DNA of 8,851 bases from CALIKW01 sp038998005. Its GTDB lineage: Archaea; Aenigmatarchaeota; Aenigmatarchaeia; CG10238-14; SCSR01. The DNA lies in assembly GCA_038998005.1 (NCBI GenBank), contig JAVZIY010000027.1, positions 1 to 8,851 of the forward strand. The letters are read 5' to 3'. Numbering within the stretch: position 1 is the stretch's first letter; each line of letters starts with the position of its first letter. Both the position numbers and the translations under genes were made by a program. Below, one piece after another: positions 1-4,734 of the stretch. The notes below the pieces were generated by a model that did not search any database, was not told where the DNA came from, and saw only the letters and a program-made list of their open reading frames with translations.

Positions 1-569
1 TCTTCTACAAAAACAATTTCCCCTAATTTTGAGATTCTTTCAGCCAAATCAAAATCTTCTAAAGTTTTAAATTTTTCATTAAAGCCACCTACTCTTTCAA
101 ATTCATCTTTCCTAAAAGCACAAAAACATCCGAAAACTTTTGGAGAGTTAAATTTTAAGGAATTTCTAACAAATTGATTAGCAGTCCAGAAAAGAAAATA
201 ATCTCTTGCTTTTGGACTTAAAGGTAAAATAGGGCATGTTGCTCCAATCACATTTTTCCTAAAACTTTTTACAACTTTTGAAATGGTATCTGGCAAAAGA
301 ATAGTATCTGCATCAACAAAAACAAAAATTTCTCCCCTAGAATTTCTTGCCCCCTCATTCCTTCCAAAAGCTATTCCCCTCTTTTTACAAATTATTACTT
401 TATCAGCATACTTTTCTGCTATTTTTACAGTTTTATCCTTACTTCCTCCATCAGAAACTATAAGCTCATAATTTTCATAATCTTGGTTTCTTATAGATTT
501 CAGGCAATTCTCTATATATTTTTCTTCATTTAAACTTGGGATTATTATACTAATAAACGGCCTTTTCAT
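1..569 (-). CDS. Family 2 glycosyltransferase, N-terminal 189 codons (cut by window edge)
   Basis: This is a GT-A fold glycosyltransferase, expected to move a sugar from a nucleotide-sugar (or polyprenyl-phosphate sugar) to a glycan or lipid acceptor at the cytoplasmic face of the membrane. I translated it directly from the ATG at 569. Residues 6-16 form the first strand and loop, ending in PSLNEE. SDGGSKDKT at 39-47 carries the nucleotide-binding Asp40. FVDADT at 84-89 holds the metal-binding DxD (Asp86, Asp88). EDFDLAERI at 171-179 is the usual acidic catalytic-base motif. No membrane segment is present in the visible part; the C-terminus lies beyond position 1. The ATG follows the stop of the tryptophanyl-tRNA synthetase gene by one base, with an AGGGAG ribosome binding site inside that gene's last codons, so the two are probably co-transcribed and translationally coupled. 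Donor and acceptor cannot be inferred. N-glycosylation or surface polysaccharide synthesis is plausible. Family assignment is secure, specific function is not. Confidence 0.9.
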   Translation of the reverse strand, partial: MKRPFISIIIPSLNEEKYIENCLKSIRNQDYENYELIVSDGGSKDKTVKIAEKYADKVIICKKRGIAFGRNEGARNSRGEIFVFVDADTILLPDTISKVVKSFRKNVIGATCPILPLSPKARDYFLFWTANQFVRNSLKFNSPKVFGCFCAFRKDEFERVGGFNEKFKTLEDFDLAERISKLGEIVFVE

Positions 570-570
570 T

Positions 571-1668
571 TTACTCCCTTAAAATTTCTCTAGCTTTTTC
601 AATCATCTTTTTTCTTTTGCTTTGATGTTCTTCCAAGAATTTTGAGACAATTTCAGCAACCCTTTTCTTACATTCACCACACAAAATTCTTCCAGTTCTG
701 CAATCTTCATACATTTCCTTTAATTTTTTATCATCTTCTATAAAATGGAATAAACAAAGTTCATAAACTAAACATTTTTCTGGCTCCCCACCAAGCCTTC
801 TCTGGTCTTCTGCAGTTTTTCTTCCCCCATCTATAGCATTCAAAACTTTTTTTCTTGCAAACTCAGGGCTATCGCTCAAAAGAATGAATGACATAGGATC
901 TCTCTTGCTCATCTTAGTTTCTCCTTTTAAAGATCTTTGAAATTTGTGGTAGGTTGCAGAAGGAGGGATAAAATCGAATTCATTTACTCTTGAAACAATA
1001 TCCCTTGCAAGTTTTATGTGAGGGTCCTGATCTATTCCTACTGGAACTAAAACATGCTTTTTTCCTCCAAAATCCTTAAGCTGAGGAAGTAAAATATCCC
1101 CTGCCTGCGTAAATGCAGCAAAATATAAACCAATATGCCTTTCCCCATACAAGCTTTTCAGATGGTTTAAAGTGATTTTTCTGCTGAATAAATAAGCTAA
1201 GTTAGTTACCCTCTTTTCTTGGGATTGTCTATAAATAAAAGCATTTTTTGGTTCTAGTCCCAAAGCCAAAATATCTGCAATATTACTTATAGCAATCTCC
1301 TTTGCTTTTTCCAAAGGGATTTGGTTATCAACCAAGCTTTCTAAGTCAGCTATGCAATAAAAAACTTTTGCTTTAAATTCCTTTTGATAATATATCATTT
1401 CATCAGCCGTCATTTTACTTCCCAAATGAAATTCATTGCTTGGCTTAATCCCAGACATAACAGCTATTTCCTCTCCTTTCTCAAATGCATCCAAAAATTT
1501 ATCAAAATCTCTGTGAGCAAAGGTTATATCCCTTCTTAAATATCTGCTAGGATTTTTGATTCTGCTTAAAATACTTTCATCAATTTTCTGAAGCCCAAAT
1601 TCCTTAAAAAGCTTAGAATAATCAGTAATGAGGCTCTTGCCAAAAGGGTCTAAAACATTTTTTTCCAT
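571..1668 (-). CDS. trpS: Tryptophanyl-tRNA synthetase (archaeal/eukaryotic type)
   Basis: This class I aminoacyl-tRNA synthetase activates tryptophan with ATP and charges tRNA-Trp, releasing pyrophosphate. It has 365 residues, close to archaeal relatives. The HIGH-type motif appears as FHLGS at 80-84, preceded by MSGIKPSN. PVGIDQDPHIKLARD at 209-223 is a signature of the archaeal tryptophan enzyme rather than the tyrosine enzyme. The second ATP motif is KMSKR at 252-256. A C-terminal helical region with NAIDGGRKT, EDQRRLGG and a cysteine cluster (Cys299, Cys305, Cys323, Cys330, Cys333, the last two in CGEC) matches the family's anticodon-binding domain. The final Ser of canonical KMSKS is Arg here, a departure worth checking. 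The ATG at 1668 follows AAGGGAAG with a short spacer. The gene is first in a minus-strand pair with the glycosyltransferase and diverges from the S6e operon. Identity is firm. Confidence 0.96.
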   Translation of the reverse strand: MEKNVLDPFGKSLITDYSKLFKEFGLQKIDESILSRIKNPSRYLRRDITFAHRDFDKFLDAFEKGEEIAVMSGIKPSNEFHLGSKMTADEMIYYQKEFKAKVFYCIADLESLVDNQIPLEKAKEIAISNIADILALGLEPKNAFIYRQSQEKRVTNLAYLFSRKITLNHLKSLYGERHIGLYFAAFTQAGDILLPQLKDFGGKKHVLVPVGIDQDPHIKLARDIVSRVNEFDFIPPSATYHKFQRSLKGETKMSKRDPMSFILLSDSPEFARKKVLNAIDGGRKTAEDQRRLGGEPEKCLVYELCLFHFIEDDKKLKEMYEDCRTGRILCGECKKRVAEIVSKFLEEHQSKRKKMIEKAREILRE

Positions 1669-1741
1669 AAACTTCCCTTAAATTTAAGATTTAAATTAGT
1701 TTAAAAATAAATTAATCAATATTAAATTTTAAGGTGGTGCT
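1669..1741. promoter_or_regulatory. Divergent promoter region between trpS and the S6e-aIF2 gamma operon
   Basis: This 73 bp gap must hold promoters for both directions. On the plus strand TTTAAAAATA at 1700-1709 is a good archaeal TATA-box candidate; a start site about 25-27 bp downstream would fall near 1730, leaving a short leader carrying the S6e ribosome binding site. On the minus strand the same AT-rich patch, or TTTAAAT at about 1695-1689, could serve trpS. The exact boxes are inferred from spacing and base composition only. Confidence 0.5.
1731..1739 (+). promoter_or_regulatory. Ribosome binding site fixing the TTG start of S6e
   Basis: AAGGTGGTG closely resembles the archaeal Shine-Dalgarno consensus GGAGGTGAT. 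The TTG at 1742 is correctly spaced behind it. The two GTG triplets inside the site are out of frame with S6e, so TTG is the only start that fits both the site and the family N-terminus. Confidence 0.7.
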
Positions 1742-2227
1742 TTGGTTAATCTTAAGTTTGTGATTTCAGACCCAGAAACAAGAAGAACTTTTCAGTTAGA
1801 AGTGGAGCAAAGCAAGGTTTTAGGATTAATTGGAAAGAAAATAGGAGAAGAATTTAACGGCGATTTAATTGGTTTGCAAGGATATGTTTTAAAAATTACT
1901 GGCGGAACTGATAAAGATGGCTTTCCAATGCATCCTAAAGTAGAAGGTAGTGTAAGAAAAAAAGTTCTTTTAAGCGAGCCACCATGCTTTCATCCTAGAA
2001 AAAAAGGTGAAAGGAGGAGAAAAACTGTTAGGGGAAATACTATAAGCGAGGATATTGTTCAAATAAATTGTAAAATTGTTAAGAAAGGAGAAAAGCCGAT
2101 TGAAGAAATAGTTCCTGTTAAGAAGAGAGAAGAGAAAAAACCGGAAAAAACTGAAACTAAGGAAGAGAAACCTCAGGAAAAAACTGAAGAAAAGAAGGAA
2201 AGTGAGGGAGGTGGAAAAACTAGTTAA
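1742..2227 (+). CDS. rps6e: 30S ribosomal protein S6e with charged C-terminal tail
   Basis: This small-subunit ribosomal protein is found in archaea and eukaryotes and not in bacteria. Residues 1-115 are the S6e core. It contains the family signature ITGGTDKDGFPM at 52-63, then the basic stretch RKKGERRRKTVRGNT at 86-100 followed by ISEDIVQIN, which is highly conserved. The protein starts at TTG behind a strong ribosome binding site. At 161 residues it is longer than the roughly 120-130 usual for archaea. The excess is a low-complexity tail from about 127 to 161 made almost wholly of Lys and Glu with some Pro and Thr, ending EGGGKTS. The tail resembles in character, not in sequence, the basic C-terminal helix of eukaryotic S6. 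Its last codons overlap the start of aIF2 gamma by 26 bp, so the pair is an operon. Function of the core is certain; the role of the tail is unknown. Confidence 0.97.
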   Translation: MVNLKFVISDPETRRTFQLEVEQSKVLGLIGKKIGEEFNGDLIGLQGYVLKITGGTDKDGFPMHPKVEGSVRKKVLLSEPPCFHPRKKGERRRKTVRGNTISEDIVQINCKIVKKGEKPIEEIVPVKKREEKKPEKTETKEEKPQEKTEEKKESEGGGKTS

Positions 2228-3440
2228 AATAAATCCAAAGCTAATTCCAGAAGTTAATATAGGAGTTGTAGGCCATGTTGCTCATGGAAAAACTACTTTA
2301 ACTTATGCTTTAACTGGTAAGCTTACCCTTTCTCACTCAGAGGAATTGAAAAGGGGAATAACAATAAGGTTAGGATATGCTGATGCAACCTTTTATAAAT
2401 GTAAGAATTGCGGAAAATATTGTACAAGCGAGAAATGCCCTTATTGCTTTTCTGATTGTGAGATTTTAAGGACAGTTAGCTTTGTGGATGCTCCTGGACA
2501 TGAAACTTTAATGGCAACAGTTTTAACTGGAGCTTCTTTAATGGATGGTGCTTTACTAGTTATAGCTGCTAATCAAAAATGCCCTCAGCCCCAAACAAGG
2601 GAGCATTTAAAGGCTTTGGAAATTGTTGGGATAAAAAATGTTGTAATAATTCAAAATAAAATAGACTTAGTTTCAAGGGAAAGGGCTTTGGAGAATTATA
2701 ATGAAATAAAAGAATTCATAAAAGGCACTTTAATAGAAGATGCTTCTATAATTCCAGTTTCTGCCCAGCAAAGAGTTAATATCCCTTATGTAATTGAAGC
2801 CATAGAAAATTTTATTCCAACTCCTAAGAGGGATGAAAGCAAAGATCTTAAGATGCTTGTTGCAAGGAGCTTTGATATAAATAAACCAGGAACTAAACCG
2901 AAGGATTTAAAAGGTGGGGTATTGGGAGGAGGGATAATTCAAGGAAAATTGAAAATAGAAGATGAGATTGAGATAAGGCCTGGAATTAAAACTAATGGAA
3001 AGTATGAGAGCTTGTTTACAAAGGTAAAAGGTTTGCAGAAAGCAGGAATGAATTTGGAAGAAGCAGGTCCTGGAGGCTTGCTTGGCGTTTTAACTCAACT
3101 AGATCCTTTCTTAACAAAATCAGATTTTTTAGTTGGAAATGTTGTTGGGCTTCCAGGAAAATTGCCTGAAGCAAGAGAAAGTTTAGTTTTAGAAGTTAAT
3201 TTCTTGGAAAGGGTTGTTGGTTCAAAAGAATTGCAAGTTTTAGAACCTATAAAAGCAAATGAAAGCTTGCTAATAAATATAGGAACTGCAAGAAGTTTGG
3301 CCATAGTTAAAAGTGTAAAGAAGGATGAGATTGAATTAGATTTAAAAATTCCTGTTTGTGCTGAAAAAGAAGAAAAGGTTGTGATTTCTAGGCAGATAGC
3401 AGGAAGGTGGAGGTTAATAGGATATGGGAAAGTAAAATAA
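2202..3440 (+). CDS. eif2g: Translation initiation factor 2, gamma subunit (aIF2 gamma)
   Basis: This is the GTPase subunit of archaeal aIF2, which delivers methionyl initiator tRNA to the small ribosomal subunit. At 412 residues it has normal length. The G domain shows G1 GHVAHGKT at 24-31, switch I with GITIRLGYADA at 52-62, G3 DAPGH at 96-100, G4 NKID at 152-155 and G5 SAQ at 187-189. A zinc knuckle sits between switch I and G3, with Cys67-x2-Cys70 and Cys79-x2-Cys82 plus extra cysteines at 74 and 86. Domains 2 and 3 follow: VARSFDINKPGT, then GGVLGGGIIQGKL, then a C-terminal beta barrel ending in RWRLIGYGKVK. The zinc knuckle and the CPQPQTREH stretch separate it from EF-1A and SelB. Position 27 is Ala, as in eukaryotic eIF2 gamma, where most archaea have Asp. 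The start is taken as GTG 2202; GTG 2211 is also in frame, and a strong ribosome-binding-like sequence lies within this region. The stop is followed at once by a second TAA. Confidence 0.96.
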   Translation: MREVEKLVKINPKLIPEVNIGVVGHVAHGKTTLTYALTGKLTLSHSEELKRGITIRLGYADATFYKCKNCGKYCTSEKCPYCFSDCEILRTVSFVDAPGHETLMATVLTGASLMDGALLVIAANQKCPQPQTREHLKALEIVGIKNVVIIQNKIDLVSRERALENYNEIKEFIKGTLIEDASIIPVSAQQRVNIPYVIEAIENFIPTPKRDESKDLKMLVARSFDINKPGTKPKDLKGGVLGGGIIQGKLKIEDEIEIRPGIKTNGKYESLFTKVKGLQKAGMNLEEAGPGGLLGVLTQLDPFLTKSDFLVGNVVGLPGKLPEARESLVLEVNFLERVVGSKELQVLEPIKANESLLINIGTARSLAIVKSVKKDEIELDLKIPVCAEKEEKVVISRQIAGRWRLIGYGKVK

Positions 3441-3448
3441 TAAGGATT

Positions 3449-3478
3449 AAAAAAATTAAGAATATTGAAAAATATTTT
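3449..3478. terminator. Candidate terminator region between convergent aIF2 gamma and pilin genes
   Basis: Two signals lie in the 43 bp gap. On the minus strand, 3455-3449 is a run of seven T after the pilin stop, the kind of oligo-T that ends archaeal transcripts. On the plus strand, AATATT at 3461-3466, a GAAA loop and AATATT at 3471-3476 can form a small hairpin, extendable by an A-T and a G-T pair, followed by T-rich sequence. All pairs are weak A-T, so the hairpin may be chance in AT-rich DNA; the T run is the better signal. Confidence 0.4.
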
Positions 3479-3483
3479 AATTA

Positions 3484-3882
3484 TTAGCAATATGTTGGCT
3501 GTTCTTCTGAATTAGCCGGACCAACTACTTTTACTCTATGAGCTGTACCGATGCTAAAAGCATTACCGGGTGAAACAGTAGCTTGCTGAAGACCTGCTGG
3601 AGGAATGTCATTCATACTTACTTGGTTTGGATTCATAAGCACACCATCTACGAAGAAAGTTAATTCTCCAGATGTTATAGTAAGTCTTGGGTCCAAGTTT
3701 CTTATGCTAACGTAATAAACAGCAGTTCCTCCTGAATCTGTACAAGTAACATCTAAAACCTTAATTTGCTTCGAAGCAGTTCCTGTCATTACTCCACTTA
3801 TGTAAATATAAGCTATTCCTGCTAGAGCTATTGTTATCATTAGCATCAATATAGTTGCTATTACAGTTGAAACACCTTTCAT
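3484..3882 (-). CDS. Type IV pilin-like protein with class III signal peptide (paralog 1)
   Basis: This 132-residue protein has the standard archaeal pilin/archaellin N-terminus. A short basic leader MKG is followed by VSTVIATILMLM and a hydrophobic helix to about residue 29. The prepilin peptidase would be expected to cut after Gly3, leaving the helix to pack into a filament core or remain membrane-anchored. The remainder (about 40-132) is a small beta-rich extracellular domain with Cys47 and a C-terminal Cys132 that could form a disulfide outside the cell. NLDPRL at 62-67 and VKVVGPANSEE at 117-127 recur in the neighbouring paralog. The ATG at 3882 has a well-placed AAGGTG ribosome binding site. 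It lies 45 bp downstream of the paralog on the same strand. No archaellum or pilus assembly ATPase or membrane protein is in the window, so archaellin, adhesion pilin and pseudopilin cannot be told apart. Confidence 0.85.
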   Translation of the reverse strand: MKGVSTVIATILMLMITIALAGIAYIYISGVMTGTASKQIKVLDVTCTDSGGTAVYYVSIRNLDPRLTITSGELTFFVDGVLMNPNQVSMNDIPPAGLQQATVSPGNAFSIGTAHRVKVVGPANSEEQPTYC

Positions 3883-3887
3883 TCATT

Positions 3888-3893
3888 CACCTT
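3888..3893 (-). promoter_or_regulatory. Ribosome binding site of pilin paralog 1
   Basis: On the minus strand AAGGTG precedes the ATG at 3882 by five bases and matches the archaeal consensus. Another ATG at 3886 lies in a different frame. This supports the MKGVST start rather than any extension. Confidence 0.65.
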
Positions 3894-3913
3894 AAATTAA
3901 ATTTAGAAAGCTG

Positions 3914-3921
3914 TATTTAAA
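3914..3921 (-). promoter_or_regulatory. Possible TATA box for pilin paralog 1
   Basis: TTTAAATA on the minus strand is a good match to the archaeal TATA box and lies in the 45 bp between the two pilin genes. A transcript starting 25-27 bp downstream would begin around 3890, almost on top of the ribosome binding site. The downstream pilin may therefore have its own promoter in addition to readthrough, but the fit is tight and the signal may be chance. Confidence 0.3.
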
Positions 3922-3927
3922 TATTTT

Positions 3928-4320
3928 TTAGCATTCAACAAAATCCTCTTCTGAATTAGAAGGACCGATAACTTTTACATAATGCCTAGTTTGAGGAATA
4001 GCATTAGCATCATTCCAACTTCCTCTAGAAATTCCTCCATTGTTTGGTATGGGATTAACAGTCCAAGCTATTTGGTCCGAAGGAATAATTTCCCTATCTC
4101 TTAATACAGTTATTTTTAAAACATCTAAGCTTAATCTTGGGTCTAAATTTTTAACTATGACACCAAAGCCAACATTTGGCTCACATTGTGCATCCAATAA
4201 CCTTATAGTTGGTGTAAATCCTCTTAAAAAATTTTCAGCATAAATATAACCGATTACAGCTAGGGCTATTGTGATAGCAAGAAATATTAACGCACCTAAA
4301 ACAGTAGAAATACCTTTCAT
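3928..4320 (-). CDS. Type IV pilin-like protein with class III signal peptide (paralog 2)
   Basis: This 130-residue protein is a diverged tandem copy of the downstream pilin. It starts MKGISTVLGALIFLAITIAL, with the same leader and predicted cleavage after Gly3 and a hydrophobic helix to about residue 28. Cys46 and C-terminal Cys130 match the two cysteines of the paralog. NLDPRL at 58-63 and VKVIGPSNSEE at 115-125 are shared almost exactly, while the middle (about 68-112) differs. I chose ATG 4320 because it reproduces the paralog's N-terminus. A TTG at 4341 would add seven mostly polar residues and still leave a legal class III leader, so it is not excluded. No ribosome binding site precedes either start, suggesting a leaderless transcript. 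Its start is only 32 bp from the divergent PIN-domain gene. It is presumably the first gene of the pilin pair. Filament type and function are unknown. Confidence 0.83.
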   Translation of the reverse strand: MKGISTVLGALIFLAITIALAVIGYIYAENFLRGFTPTIRLLDAQCEPNVGFGVIVKNLDPRLSLDVLKITVLRDREIIPSDQIAWTVNPIPNNGGISRGSWNDANAIPQTRHYVKVIGPSNSEEDFVEC

Positions 4321-4327
4321 ATTTAAT
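4320..4327 (+). promoter_or_regulatory. Possible TATA box for the PIN-domain / membrane pyrophosphatase operon
   Basis: TATTTAAT centred about 29 bp before the ATG at 4353 would place transcription start at or just before the start codon. No ribosome binding site precedes that ATG, as expected of a leaderless message. The box overlaps the start codon of the divergent pilin. Weak evidence in AT-rich sequence. Confidence 0.3.
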
Positions 4328-4352
4328 TCTTTATTTTTCAAAAAAGAAAATT

Positions 4353-4730
4353 ATGAAAAAAATTATTCTTGATTCAAACTTTTTAATAGATTGCTTAAAG
4401 TTTAAAGTAAACTTTTTGGAAAATATTGAAAAGCTGATTCAAGGAAATTTTGAAATTTTAATTTTAGAAAATGTTTTGAAAGAAATAGAGAAAATGAGCA
4501 AAAGGAGAACAAAGGAAAGCAAGTATGCAAAGCTTTCCCTTAAACTTATAAAAGAAAAAAATTTTAAAATTGTTTCAACTTCTTTTGAAAATACGGACGA
4601 AGCCATTATTTCAAGCTCAGACGAAAATACAATAGTTGCGACAAACGACATTGAGCTAAGAAAAACTTTAAAAGCTTATGGAATTAAAAATATTTATTTA
4701 AGAGCTAAGAAATATCTTGAAATGAGGTGA
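4353..4730 (+). CDS. Small PIN-domain protein (Fcf1/VapC-like ribonuclease fold)
   Basis: This 125-residue protein looks like a single PIN domain, the fold of metal-dependent endoribonucleases used in RNA maturation, ribosome assembly and toxin-antitoxin systems. The acidic residues expected in the active site are visible: Asp7 in ILDSNFLID, Glu44 in LKEIEKM, Asp82 in TDEAI and Asp99 in VATNDIELR. The C-terminal NIYLRAKKYLEMR, together with the short archaeal-style core, resembles the stand-alone archaeal PIN proteins related to Fcf1/Nob1-type rRNA processing factors more than a classic VapC. No antitoxin-like gene precedes it; the upstream neighbour is a divergent pilin. The TGA stop is embedded in the AGGTGA ribosome binding site of the membrane pyrophosphatase that starts four bases later, so the two are translationally coupled. 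Substrate unknown. The family call is good; a VapC-type role is unlikely without an antitoxin. Confidence 0.82.
   Translation: MKKIILDSNFLIDCLKFKVNFLENIEKLIQGNFEILILENVLKEIEKMSKRRTKESKYAKLSLKLIKEKNFKIVSTSFENTDEAIISSSDENTIVATNDIELRKTLKAYGIKNIYLRAKKYLEMR
4725..4730 (+). promoter_or_regulatory. Ribosome binding site overlapping the PIN-gene stop
   Basis: AGGTGA includes the TGA stop of the PIN-domain gene and sits four bases before GTG 4735. This fixes the GTG start of the membrane pyrophosphatase and implies that ribosomes finishing the first gene can start the second. Confidence 0.75.
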
Positions 4731-4734
4731 AAGA

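Noticed and set aside
283..471. Open frame of 62 codons on the plus strand
   Set aside because: It lies wholly inside the glycosyltransferase on the other strand, which has full GT-A motifs; the frame has no recognisable domain or ribosome binding site.
1669..1741. Riboswitch or T-box-like tryptophan leader before trpS
   Set aside because: The region is only 73 bp, very AT-rich and without stems, and T-boxes are bacterial.
2202..3440. EF-1A or SelB as the identity of the GTPase
   Set aside because: The zinc knuckle between switch I and DAPGH, the CPQPQTREH stretch and the SFDINKPGT and GGVLGG motifs are specific to aIF2 gamma.
3095..3490. Open frame of 131 codons on the minus strand
   Set aside because: It is antisense to the conserved C-terminal part of aIF2 gamma and its composition is that of a mirror frame.
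4040..4243. Open frame of 67 codons on the plus strand
   Set aside because: It is antisense to pilin paralog 2, which is supported by its paralog and signal peptide.
4321..4341. N-terminal extension of pilin paralog 2 to TTG 4341
   Set aside because: The paralog starts at the equivalent of ATG 4320, and no ribosome binding site supports the TTG. It is not strictly excluded, because class III leaders can be longer.
4439..4651. Open frame of 70 codons on the minus strand
   Set aside because: It is antisense to the PIN-domain gene, whose four active-site acids are in place.
4353..4730. VapC toxin of a toxin-antitoxin pair
   Set aside because: No small antitoxin gene lies before or after it: a divergent pilin is on one side and the membrane pyrophosphatase on the other. 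The sequence looks closer to stand-alone archaeal PIN proteins.
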